In this document: positions 53,699-61,496 of the stretch, piece after piece
Layout: every line of letters begins with the position of its first letter
How positions within the stretch are numbered: the stretch's first letter is position 1
Assembly (NCBI GenBank): GCA_036389315.1
Contig: DASVQF010000011.1
Span: 372,001-436,000 of the forward strand
Direction: 5' to 3'
Origin: DASQYE01 sp036389315
Lineage (GTDB): Bacteria > Acidobacteriota > Blastocatellia > Pyrinomonadales > Pyrinomonadaceae
DNA: 64,000 bases
Made by a program: the position numbers and the translations under genes
Notes under the pieces: generated by a model
The model's database searches: none
Seen by the model: the letters and a program-made list of their open reading frames with translations, nothing else
Told to the model about the DNA's origin: nothing

Positions 53699-55162
53699 AT
53701 GGCAAAGCTTGCACCCAGCAACGTCACGCTCATTCGCGGGCTGACGCTCATTGCTGCCATGTCCATCGTCATCGGCAACGTGGTCGGGACGGGCGTTTTT
53801 CTGAAGACGCGCGTGATGACGTGCAACGTCGGGACGCCCGGCATGGTGATCGCGGTCTGGATAGCGGCCGGGATATTGAGCCTGGCGGGCGCGCTCACCT
53901 ATGCGGAGCTGGCGGCGATGCTGCCGCGCGCCGGGGGCGAGTACGTCTTTGTACGCGAGGCATACGGGCCGGGCGCGGGCTTTCTCTACGGGTGGATGCA
54001 GGTCTTTATCGCCAAGACGGGCTCGCAGGCTTCGGTGGCGGTCGCGCTCGCAATCTTTCTCAACGACCTGCTGGGAGGAGCGCTCGGCGCGGTCTACTTC
54101 AAGCGCGTCATCTACGGCTACGAGTTCCAGTTCGGAAGCCTTCAGGTCGTCGCGCTCGCGGCCATCACAATCGTCACCCTCATCAACTGCGCGACCGTCA
54201 TCGTCAGCGGCAACGTCGCGGCCTTTCTCACAGTCATTAAGATCACGCTCGTCCTCGGGCTGGGCTGCGGCGCATTTCTGCTCTCGAAGAGCGGCGATTG
54301 GGCCCACTTTGCGCTGGCCAACGAGGGCGGCAGGTGTTTCGGCGTTGGGGAGGCGGCGCGTTACGGTGTCGCCGGATTCGGGGCCACGTTCGGGGCCGCG
54401 ATGCTGGGGGCGCTGTGGGGCTACGACGGCTGGAATAACCTGACGCTCGTGGCGGGCGAGGTGAAGAACCCGCAGCGTAACATTCCGCTGGCCCTCGTCG
54501 GCGGCACGTCTCTCATCATCGCGCTCTACGTCTTCGTCAACATAGCCTACTTCTACGCGCTCGATCCGACAACGATTGCCAGCGTGACGAAAGAGTCTTC
54601 GGTCGCGCGCGAGGTCGCGCAGACCTTCCTGGGCCCACTGGCCGTGAGCCTGATCGCGGCCGCCCTGATGTCTTCGTGCATCGGCACGCTGCATACCTCG
54701 GTGCTGACGGGCGCGCGCGTCCCCTACGCCATGTCGCGCGACCGCCTCTTCTTCCAGAACCTCGCGCGCCTTTCGCCCCGCACTCATGTCCCCATCGGCG
54801 CGCTCGTCCTACAGGGCATCTGGGCCAGCGTCCTGGCGCTCTCGGGCTCCTTCGACACGCTGACCGATTATGTCATCTTCGGCTCGTGGATTTTCTATGG
54901 CCTGGTGACGGCCTCGGTCTTCATCTTTCGCCGGAAGATGCCGAACGCCGAGCGCCCGTACCGCGCCTGGGGCTACCCGGTCGTGCCGGTAATTTTTCTT
55001 CTGGTGACGGCATGGCTGCTGGTCAATACGCTGTGGACGACGCCGCGCCAGGCTTTGATCGGACTCGGGCTGATCGCGCTGGGCCTGCCCGTCTACTGGT
55101 ACTGGTCTCGGCACAACCGGCTCAATTACCAAGCGCCGCTGAGCGTTGAGGGTGACGATTGA
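53699..55162 (+). CDS. APC superfamily amino acid permease
   Basis: 487 aa with twelve membrane helices. Helix 1 begins IAAMSIVIGNVVGTGVFLKT, the substrate-binding GxG region of APC transporters; YAELAAMLPRAGGEYVFVRE and WGYDGWNNLTLVAGEVKNPQ are further hallmarks. It should import or exchange an amino acid or polyamine. Placement after the amine oxidase suggests an amine or amino acid substrate. The A3 hairpin lies just upstream; the SD is weak. Confidence 0.93.
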   Translation: MAKLAPSNVTLIRGLTLIAAMSIVIGNVVGTGVFLKTRVMTCNVGTPGMVIAVWIAAGILSLAGALTYAELAAMLPRAGGEYVFVREAYGPGAGFLYGWMQVFIAKTGSQASVAVALAIFLNDLLGGALGAVYFKRVIYGYEFQFGSLQVVALAAITIVTLINCATVIVSGNVAAFLTVIKITLVLGLGCGAFLLSKSGDWAHFALANEGGRCFGVGEAARYGVAGFGATFGAAMLGALWGYDGWNNLTLVAGEVKNPQRNIPLALVGGTSLIIALYVFVNIAYFYALDPTTIASVTKESSVAREVAQTFLGPLAVSLIAAALMSSCIGTLHTSVLTGARVPYAMSRDRLFFQNLARLSPRTHVPIGALVLQGIWASVLALSGSFDTLTDYVIFGSWIFYGLVTASVFIFRRKMPNAERPYRAWGYPVVPVIFLLVTAWLLVNTLWTTPRQALIGLGLIALGLPVYWYWSRHNRLNYQAPLSVEGDD

Positions 55163-55173
55163 TCCTGTACAAT
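55146..55173 (+). promoter_or_regulatory. Sigma-70-like promoter for the J-domain gene
   Basis: TTGAGG (55146-55151), 16-base spacer, TACAAT (55168-55173); the start would be about 16 bases before the ATG at 55193. The -35 lies inside the permease C-terminal codons. Confidence 0.45.
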
Positions 55174-55192
55174 CATTCTTCAGTAACCTGGT

Positions 55193-55903
55193 ATGCACAG
55201 TCTTAGTCTTCACTCATCTGCGAACAAAGAGGCTCCCGTTGACCCGGACGAGGAGGTCGCCCGGCTCGAAGCCGTGCTGGCCGAACGACGGCGCGAGCTT
55301 GTGGCCTTACAGGAAGAGCTGCACGCTTTCAAGGCGCGCTACACAGAGATCATAGGCAGCCTCCTGGCCGAACAGGCAGAGGTGGAGCGTGCCATCAGGG
55401 AAGCGGAAAAGCTGACGCTCGGCGCGGACGACACTGAAGAATCAGGCGCGGACGAGACACAAGCCGATGCAACGCGTCCGGTCAAGACCACACTGCGCAA
55501 GCTCTTCTGGTCTGTCGCCAAGCTGTTTCATCCGGACACGGCGGCCGATGAACGTGAGGCCCAGCGTCGCCATTCGATCATGGCCGAAGCCAACCGTGCT
55601 TACAGGGAAGGCGATGTCGAAAGCCTCAATACCCTTCTCGGCGACGAAGAGTTGCGCTTCTTCTGTGCCGGCAACTACGACACCGATGCTGAGGAAGATT
55701 TGGCCGCTCGCCTCCTGAACCTCAAAGAGGAGCTGCGCACGGTCGAGTTCGGCATCAAGCGCATCCGGCAAGACGGCCTCTACCGCCTCAAGCTCTCCGT
55801 CGATAAGGAAGCCTCACAAGGGCGCGACGCCCTCGCAGACCAGGCCGAACAGCTCAAGCGCCAGATCGCCAAGGCCCGCCGCCGCCTCGAACATCTATCT
55901 TGA
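55193..55903 (+). CDS. J-domain protein flanked by coiled coils
   Basis: 236 aa. Residues about 20-70 form a coiled coil, an acidic linker follows, and residues about 98-140 hold an abbreviated J-domain with the HPD motif intact (LFWSVAKLFHPDTAADERE then ANRAYREGD). A second coiled coil occupies the C-terminus (LADQAEQLKRQIAKARRRLEH). J-domains stimulate the ATPase of Hsp70 (DnaK). It lacks the Gly/Phe and zinc regions of DnaJ, so it is a specialised co-chaperone; its client is not evident. Confidence 0.82.
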   Translation: MHSLSLHSSANKEAPVDPDEEVARLEAVLAERRRELVALQEELHAFKARYTEIIGSLLAEQAEVERAIREAEKLTLGADDTEESGADETQADATRPVKTTLRKLFWSVAKLFHPDTAADEREAQRRHSIMAEANRAYREGDVESLNTLLGDEELRFFCAGNYDTDAEEDLAARLLNLKEELRTVEFGIKRIRQDGLYRLKLSVDKEASQGRDALADQAEQLKRQIAKARRRLEHLS

Positions 55904-55992
55904 AGAAAAGAGTTCGGGCAGCATGCATTGTATGACTCGGGCACGCTGCCTAAAGCCTCTCATCTGGTAGGATTGCGGTCGAGGTGTAGGCC

Positions 55993-56199
55993 GTGACTTT
56001 TAGTGTTGAGTACGAGCGGGAAGAAGACGGACGTTGGCTTGCCGAGGTACTCGAATTACCTGGCGTGCTCGCCTACGGGCAAACGTCCGAAGAAGCTATC
56101 GCTAAAGCGCAGGCGCTTGCCCTGCGCGTTCTCGCAGACCGCCTTGAGCACGGGGAAAGCTCTCCTGAATTGATGAGCATTTCGTTTGAGGCAGCATGA
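55993..56199 (+). CDS. hicB: HicB-type antitoxin
   Basis: 68 aa from GTG 55993 behind GAGGTG. The partial RNase-H-like HicB fold is clear (YEREEDGRWLAEVLELPGV, YGQTSEEAIAKAQALALRVL). It has no C-terminal DNA-binding domain, as in short HicBs. It should neutralise HicA, whose ORF overlaps it by ATGA. The order is hicB then hicA. Because the toxin copy here is interrupted, the antitoxin may be a relic or may act on another HicA. Confidence 0.9.
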   Translation: MTFSVEYEREEDGRWLAEVLELPGVLAYGQTSEEAIAKAQALALRVLADRLEHGESSPELMSISFEAA

Positions 56200-56408
56200 G
56201 CCAATGGCCGTCCGCAAAAGCCAAGCGCGTCCTTGCGGCGCTTCTCCGCATCGGATAGAAGATCAAACGTGAATCAAGCTCTCACAAAATCCTTTCACGC
56301 GATGGTTGGCCCGACGTAGTTTTTGCTTTCCATGACAAAGAAGAGATTGGCCCTAAGATGATGGCCCGCATGGCTAAACACACCGGCTTGAGGCCGGATG
56401 ATTTGTAG
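56196..56408 (+). pseudogene. hicA: hicA mRNA-interferase toxin with in-frame stop codon
   Basis: Reading from ATG 56196: SAKAKRVLAALLRIG, then TAG at codon 21 (56256-56258), then KIKRESSSHKILSRDGWPD and onward in the same frame to a natural TAG at 56406-56408 (total 70 codons). Both sides match HicA, including the catalytic His in SSSHKIL. In HicA a Trp usually stands at the interrupted site (GWKIKR), so one TGG to TAG change explains it. Either the toxin is dead, the stop is suppressed, or the base is a sequencing error. Confidence 0.82.
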
Positions 56409-56443
56409 GCGGGCTCCTCATTTGCGGCAAGTCCCCGCGCTGC

Positions 56444-57835
56444 TCACTGTCCTTCCAGCTTGACGCCGAAGCGTTCGGCCATGCGGTAGAAGGTGCGGCG
56501 GTCTATCCCGAGAATCTCGGCGGCGCGGGTGCGGTTGCCTCCGACTTTTTCCAGGACATAAATCAGGTAGCGGCGCTCAAGCTCGTCCAGGGAGACCAGA
56601 TCGCTGTAGAGCGCGGCGAGTGGCGACGAGGGTAGGCGGGTGCGCGCGTGGTCTGACTGCAACTTGGCGGGCAGGTCTTCGGCTGCTATGGCCGAGCCGC
56701 GCGCGCGTATGCTCGCGTACTCGACGGCCGATTCCAGCTCGCGCACGTTGCCGGGCCAATCGTAGGCGACAAGGAGCGAGAGCGCCTGCGACGAGAAGCT
56801 GCGCGCGCGCGGAGCGCCCACGCCTTCGGGGCTTGCGGTGGCTGCGGCGCGCAGGAAACGGTCGGCCAGAAGAGGGATGTCGCTGCGCCGGTCGCGCAGG
56901 GGCGGGACGCGCAGGATGACTACGCCGAGGCGATAGAAGAGGTCTTCGCGAAAGTTGCCGGCCTTGACTTCGCGTTCGAGGTCGCGGTTGGTGGCGGCGA
57001 CGATGCGCGCGTCTACGTGTACGTTGCGCGACGCTCCGACGCGCCGCACCTCGCCCTCCTGCAAGGCGCGCAGCAGCTTGACCTGCATCGCCGGGCTAGT
57101 CTCCCCTACTTCGTCCAGAAAGAGCGTCCCGCCTTCGGCCTCTTCCCACAGGCCCTTGCGGTCTGCGACCGCGCCCGTGAACGCGCCGCGCACATGCCCG
57201 AAGAGTTCCGCTTCGAGCAGCGTCTCGGTGAGCGCGCCGCAGTTGACGGCGACGAAGGGCGCTGCGGAGCGCGGGCTGTGCTTATGAATGGCACGCGCCA
57301 CAAGCTCTTTGCCCGTCCCCGATTCGCCCATCACAAGAATGGTGGAGCGCGACGGCGCGACGCGCGCGATCTCCTTGTACAGCTCGATCATGGCGGGCGA
57401 GCGGCCTATCAGCCCTGTCTCTTCGTAACGGGCCGAGAGCGTGTCGGGCTGTGACGGCTCGCTCTCTTCCGGTCTGGGCCCAGCGCGCTCCATCGCGCGC
57501 CGCGCCGTCGCGACCACCTCTTCGACCTTGAAGGGTTTCGAGACGAAGTCCCAGGCCCCTTCGCGCGCGGCTTCGACCGCCGCTTCCAGCGAGCCGAAGC
57601 CTGTCACGAGGATGACCGGACACTCGTCGCGCAGGCCCTTTAGCAAGTCGAGCCCGGTCTCTTCCGCTTCGAGGTTAACGTCGCTGATGAGGAGATCGAA
57701 CTTCTGCCCGGCGGCGAGGGAGCGCGCCTGCCGGGGCGTCTGCGCGGTCTCGGCCTGCCAGCCCTGCTCGGCGAATATCTCGCGCAGCAGCTCGCAGGAG
57801 GCGCGGTCATCGTCGACGACGAGAATTCTCTTCAT
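56444..57835 (-). CDS. Sigma-54-dependent response regulator (NtrC family)
   Basis: 463 aa. Receiver domain 1-120 with phospho-acceptor Asp52 (LLISDVNLE) and Lys100 (FVSKPFK). AAA+ domain about 140-375: Walker A GESGTGKE (170-177), the sigma-54 contact GAFTGA (217-222), Walker B GGTLFLDEV. C-terminal Fis-type helix-turn-helix (NRTRAAEILGIDRRTFYRM). When phosphorylated by the adjacent kinase it should activate sigma-54 promoters. Start overlaps the kinase stop (ATGA). Targets unknown; no clear -24/-12 site was noticed in the window. Confidence 0.95.
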   Translation of the reverse strand: MKRILVVDDDRASCELLREIFAEQGWQAETAQTPRQARSLAAGQKFDLLISDVNLEAEETGLDLLKGLRDECPVILVTGFGSLEAAVEAAREGAWDFVSKPFKVEEVVATARRAMERAGPRPEESEPSQPDTLSARYEETGLIGRSPAMIELYKEIARVAPSRSTILVMGESGTGKELVARAIHKHSPRSAAPFVAVNCGALTETLLEAELFGHVRGAFTGAVADRKGLWEEAEGGTLFLDEVGETSPAMQVKLLRALQEGEVRRVGASRNVHVDARIVAATNRDLEREVKAGNFREDLFYRLGVVILRVPPLRDRRSDIPLLADRFLRAAATASPEGVGAPRARSFSSQALSLLVAYDWPGNVRELESAVEYASIRARGSAIAAEDLPAKLQSDHARTRLPSSPLAALYSDLVSLDELERRYLIYVLEKVGGNRTRAAEILGIDRRTFYRMAERFGVKLEGQ

Positions 57836-59445
57836 AAGGTTTGCGCCTGCTCTTGTCGCCGCGGTTGGCCCACCCGTTCTTCTTGACCGTTGCTCCCTGC
57901 CGGAAACCAGAGGCGAAAGCGTGTGCCTCGGCCTCGCTCGCTCTCGGCCTCTATGCGGCCGTGGTGGTCTGCTATGACCTGGCGGACGACGACCAGGCCG
58001 AGGCCAGTCCCGCGCCCGCGCTCCTTGGTCGTGTAGAGCGGGTCGAAGATGCGCAGGCGAACATCTTCGGCCATCCCGCTGCCCGTATCCGCGAACTCTA
58101 CCAGGACGTGCCGAGCGCCTTCCTCAGAACTTTCCGTCATTGTGCGAACGCGAATCTCGCCTCCGTCCGGCATGGCGTCGAGCGCGTTGTTGATGAGGTT
58201 GATAAAGACCTGCTGCAAGCGATCAGCGTCTCCCCGGATTTCGGGCAGGCGCTCGTCAAGCTCCTTGACGAGCCGGACGCCGCGCGCGTCCAGGGCCGGG
58301 GCCGTGGCGTCGCCTATGCGTTCGAGCAGCGCGTTGAGGTCGAGCGGAGCCAGCTCTATCGCTTCCGGGCGCGTGCGGTCAAGCATAGAGCGCACGATGC
58401 GCTCTATGCGCTCGATCTGCACGCCTATGACCTCAAGGCGCTGCTGCGCGCCCTCGTCCGGCATGAGGCGCGCGCGCAGCAATTGGACGTGGCCGCTGAT
58501 GAGGTTCAAGGGCGTGCCGACTTCGTGCGCAAACTGCGCTGCTGTCTGACCGGCGGCGGCCAGTCGCTCAAGCTCCGTCAGCCGCCTGGCCGTCCGCCAC
58601 AGCTCAAGGTTGGCCTCCTCCAACTGCTCGTTGCGTTGTTCGAGTTCGGCCGTGGCCTCGTGTACGCGCTCCTGAAGAATGCGGCGCTGGCCCTCGCGCT
58701 CTTCCGTCATCTGGCGTATGCGCTCGATCATGCGATTGAAGGCGCGCGAGAGCAGTCCAAGCTCGTCGGGCGCGCGCGCGGGCGCTTTGACGGAGAGGTT
58801 GCCCGACTCGGCCTGCGACATCAGGAGCAGCAGCCCTCCGATGGGACGATAGATCAGCCTGCGGAACAGCAGATAGGTGGCGAGCGTGATGAGCGCCACG
58901 GCGACGAGCGCAATCCAGACGGCCAAGCGTTCATAGCGCACGGCAATGGACGGCGCGTCGTCCAATCGCTCGACGACTTCGACCGCGCCGCTGAAGCGCC
59001 CCTGATCGGCCACGGGCGCAAAGACGCGATAGAGCGAGTTGCTGGCGTTCTCCGGCCGATCGCTCGTCAGGCTTGAGGCCAGGCCGTTTCTGAGCGCGGC
59101 CTTTGTGTCTTCGGGAATGTCTTGCACGGGCGGGCTGCCGGCCGAGGCGGCCGTCTCGACATAGACGCCGCCGACGCGTTCCCAGACGCGCACGGCGACG
59201 ACGCCCGGATGCGCGCCGCTCGCGACCGTCGCGGCATGGGCCAGGGCTGCGGGGTCGCGCGGCGCGGGCATGTGACTGATCTGCTCTGCAAGGTTAATGG
59301 CTTGCAGCTCGGCGCGGGCCTTCTGCTCCTCGCGCACCAGCTCGGCCACGCGCGCGGTGGTGACGGCGAGCGCCGCCGCCAGCACGGCTATCGTCACGAC
59401 CGAAGTGACCAGCGTGGTCTTCGTATGCAGCTTAAGGGGCTTCAT
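57832..59445 (-). CDS. Membrane sensor histidine kinase
   Basis: 537 aa from ATG 59445; the frame is open further upstream into repeat B4 but that part is repeat-derived. Two membrane helices (about 10-32 and 175-197) bracket a periplasmic sensor, then HAMP (about 198-250), a coiled coil, the HisKA dimer with phospho-His in QFAHEVGTPLN (about residue 307) and a HATPase domain (NLINNALDAMPDGG, FDPLYTTKERGRGTGLGL). It phosphorylates the NtrC-type regulator encoded downstream. Signal unknown. No good SD at the chosen start. Confidence 0.93.
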   Translation of the reverse strand: MKPLKLHTKTTLVTSVVTIAVLAAALAVTTARVAELVREEQKARAELQAINLAEQISHMPAPRDPAALAHAATVASGAHPGVVAVRVWERVGGVYVETAASAGSPPVQDIPEDTKAALRNGLASSLTSDRPENASNSLYRVFAPVADQGRFSGAVEVVERLDDAPSIAVRYERLAVWIALVAVALITLATYLLFRRLIYRPIGGLLLLMSQAESGNLSVKAPARAPDELGLLSRAFNRMIERIRQMTEEREGQRRILQERVHEATAELEQRNEQLEEANLELWRTARRLTELERLAAAGQTAAQFAHEVGTPLNLISGHVQLLRARLMPDEGAQQRLEVIGVQIERIERIVRSMLDRTRPEAIELAPLDLNALLERIGDATAPALDARGVRLVKELDERLPEIRGDADRLQQVFINLINNALDAMPDGGEIRVRTMTESSEEGARHVLVEFADTGSGMAEDVRLRIFDPLYTTKERGRGTGLGLVVVRQVIADHHGRIEAESERGRGTRFRLWFPAGSNGQEERVGQPRRQEQAQTL

Positions 59446-59514
59446 AGAACTAAAAGAAGGAGCCTGCCAAACAGCAGCCAAACAGAACCCGTGATGCCTG
59501 ATCGTACCACAACG

Positions 59515-59587
59515 AAGGGATGAGGGATGAAGGATGAAAAAGACAGAAGCTTTTATTTCATCCCTCATCCCTCCGCCCTTATCCCTT
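59515..59587. repeat. Family B heptamer inverted repeat (copy B4)
   Basis: Left arm (59515-59538) and right arm (59556-59587) of GGGATGA-type heptamers, including one GGCGGA variant, separated by a 17-base loop. It lies between the histidine kinase leader and the stop of the small lipoprotein (59592). Confidence 0.85.
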
Positions 59588-59591
59588 GCTT

Positions 59592-60101
59592 TTATCGTTG
59601 TGCTCCGATGGAGTCAACTTTTCGGTTGAGGGCGATGAGTTGCTGTGTGGCGTCTGCGAGTGCGCCGCGCTGTATGGCGCGCTCGGCCGACTCTATCCCT
59701 TTGAGGGTCGAGCGCAGGGCTTCACGTCCATCCTCGTCGCGCCCGTCCGTGCGAAGCGCCCGGTTAATCGCCCCCTTGGATTGGGCCAGGGCCGTGAGCG
59801 CGGCGGCGCTCTGTCGTTTCTTCAGGCGCATGATCGCTTCGGCGACTTTGTCCCCGGCCTGTTCGAGGTCTGCATCGCGCGCCGGCAATTGCGGCGCGAT
59901 GGCGAGGGGCTGCGCGTTTGAAGCGACGGAGGACGAGCGGCTGGCGTCAACCGTCACTGTCTCTTCGACACGCTTCTGCGAGCACGAGAGCAGAGAGGCG
60001 CAGAGCACCAGGCCGAGACACCACGGGACGGGCGACGCGCAGAGGGCCCGGCGCTCTCCTCGCGTCTGCTTCAAAGCTTCGCTGACCTGACCGCTCTTCA
60101 T
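59592..60101 (-). CDS. Putative lipoprotein of unknown function
   Basis: 169 aa from ATG 60101 (the frame stays open to 60275 without coding-like content). The signal peptide ends in LLSC, a lipobox. The mature part is Ala/Arg-rich and helical (DKVAEAIMRLKKRQSAAALTA then AERAIQRGALADATQQLIAL), reminiscent of a short TPR-like hairpin bundle. Not recognised. Next gene downstream on this strand is the histidine kinase, so it could be part of a sensory unit; no further evidence. Confidence 0.65.
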   Translation of the reverse strand: MKSGQVSEALKQTRGERRALCASPVPWCLGLVLCASLLSCSQKRVEETVTVDASRSSSVASNAQPLAIAPQLPARDADLEQAGDKVAEAIMRLKKRQSAAALTALAQSKGAINRALRTDGRDEDGREALRSTLKGIESAERAIQRGALADATQQLIALNRKVDSIGAQR

Positions 60102-60162
60102 CTCGCCCGCAAAGAGGTGACGGCCTGCACGCTCGGCCTCGACAGCCTCCTCCTGAAATGAA

Positions 60163-60202
60163 AGAGGGACGCGACCACCTCCTCTAATAGTCGCGTCCCT
60201 CT
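60163..60202. other. Perfect 12-bp stem hairpin
   Basis: Arms 60163-60174 (AGAGGGACGCGA) and 60191-60202 with a 16-base loop. Located upstream of the lipoprotein gene and downstream of the Arg-rich gene on the minus strand. No T tract follows, so it is a poor terminator; it could be an mRNA-stability or leader structure. The gap 60102-60308 otherwise holds nothing recognisable. Confidence 0.6.
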
Positions 60203-60308
60203 CCGGTCGTGGACTGAAAGCCTTGGCGCTAACCGTCCACGCTTGCTCGCGCACATGTCCAACGCCTTCACCCATACCGAGGGGTTGAGACTGGCGCGAG
60301 ATGCCCTG

Positions 60309-60533
60309 CTATCTGGTGTTCCCGTTCTGCATGTTGCTGTTTCCGCCGCGTCTCCTGGCGCGACTGTGGCGACGACGCGCGCGGCGATGACGACGACGCG
60401 TAGACCTTCTGCTAGACCGAGTTGTCGTGCTGGTTGTCGTCGTGGTCGTGCTGGTGTTTGAGTTTTGTGCGAAAACGAGGCCGCCGAAACTCATCGTCAA
60501 GATCAGCGCCAGGACAATCCCTATTCTTCTCAT
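60309..60533 (-). CDS. Small exported Thr/Arg-rich protein
   Basis: 74 aa with AGGAGG immediately upstream of ATG 60533. Signal peptide (GIVLALILTMSFGGLVFA-Q), then a Ser/Thr tract (TSTTTTTTSTTT) and an Arg-rich block (RRSTRRRHRRARRRHSRAR) ending in a Gly/Asn tail. Probably a polybasic secreted or periplasmic peptide binding nucleic acid, LPS or peptidoglycan; this is inference from composition. No family recognised. Confidence 0.65.
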   Translation of the reverse strand: MRRIGIVLALILTMSFGGLVFAQNSNTSTTTTTTSTTTRSSRRSTRRRHRRARRRHSRARRRGGNSNMQNGNTR

Positions 60534-60801
60534 AATCCTCCTACGTGCCTACTCATGTTGAATTGTTAGAACCCCTTTTTTGAGAGGCGAGCGTGAGACT
60601 GGAATTACTTAACACGTCGTTGATACTTTTTTCGGCCCGCGCATCTCAGCCTTACGCTTTCGGCTTTGAGCAAGGTGCGTACCATCGCCGCGCGGCCCCT
60701 ACGGCAGAGCTTTTGCCCCCTTTTCAAGCGCGTTTCACCGCTCCGCTTCCTCTCGACAGGTGTGGCGATTTTGCCGGCGCGACAAAGACGCCACAGAAAG
60801 G

Positions 60802-60883
60802 AAATGATGAAAGCGGAAGGATCAATGATGAATAAAGAGCAGTTGCCTTTCATTCATCATTGATCCTTCCGCCTTCATCATTT
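60802..60883. repeat. Inverted repeat related to family B (copy B5)
   Basis: 32-base arms (60802-60833, 60852-60883) with one mismatch and an 18-base loop; units are ATGATGAA and GGAAGGATCA rather than GGGATGA. The 382-base gap 60534-60915 contains this element and no credible gene; an open frame at 60593-60835 runs through the repeat and has no ribosome-binding site. Confidence 0.85.
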
Positions 60884-60915
60884 CTTCGGCGGTGTGTTGT
60901 GTGCTGACTCTTCTC

Positions 60916-61164
60916 TTACTTCGGTGCGCTTGCGATGCAATCCTTTTTGGCTTTCCTGGCGGCGGCGTCTGCTTCCTTGCGTTCCTTTCCCTTCTTGGTC
61001 TTGTCGGCCTTGATGGCCGCGCGGTAATCCTCGTTGCACTTCTTGATGGCGGCCACGCGCTCTGCGTTGGGCGTCTTGTGCCTGGCCCTGGCCATCACGC
61101 CGGGCGTCAGTGCGCCGAGAGCCAGCACGGCTGCGAGCGCCGAGTGTGTCAGAATCCTTTTCAT
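60916..61164 (-). CDS. Small exported Lys/Ala-rich protein
   Basis: 82 aa from ATG 61164, with AAGGAG six bases upstream. Signal peptide (HSALAAVLALGALTPGVMA), then a basic helical segment (ERVAAIKKCNEDYRAAIKAD, KERKEADAAARKAKKDC) holding two cysteines that may pair. Composition resembles PsiF-like small periplasmic proteins but no conserved motif allows assignment. Confidence 0.65.
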   Translation of the reverse strand: MKRILTHSALAAVLALGALTPGVMARARHKTPNAERVAAIKKCNEDYRAAIKADKTKKGKERKEADAAARKAKKDCIASAPK

Positions 61165-61426
61165 CTTATGCTCCTTGATTAAGCTGTTAAGCTGGATAGC
61201 GTGAGCATCAAACCTGCATGCCCCACACATCTGCCTGGTAGCAAGCACCGGGCCACTGTGGAAGCATGAGCGAGAGAGAGGAGCGAGCGGCTCTCAAAAG
61301 GCTGAATTAATGGGATTAGCTCAGGACGAAAGGCTCTTCGTCTCGACCTGCGCGCGCCGTCACCTGTGAGGCGGTCTTGTTAGCGACGGCAATTTAGCCA
61401 CAGCATGAAAGGCAGAAGAAGATTCA

Positions 61427-61496
61427 AACAGGATGGACAGGAGAGACAGGATAAAAAAGAAAAGCATCGCTTTATCTTTATCCTGTCCATCCTGTT
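61427..61496. repeat. Family A inverted repeat (copy A4), asymmetric
   Basis: Left arm starting at 61427 has three 9-base units; the right arm (about 61477-61496) has only two, so one unit has been lost or gained. The right arm encodes the last residues and stop of MurE. The 313-base gap 61165-61477 holds this repeat and otherwise nothing recognisable. Confidence 0.85.

Noticed and set aside
57841..59076. 411-codon plus-strand open frame opposite the histidine kinase
   Set aside because: Antisense to a full two-component kinase; no conserved pattern.
60593..60835. 80-codon plus-strand open frame
   Set aside because: No ribosome-binding site, runs into repeat B5, no protein-like features.
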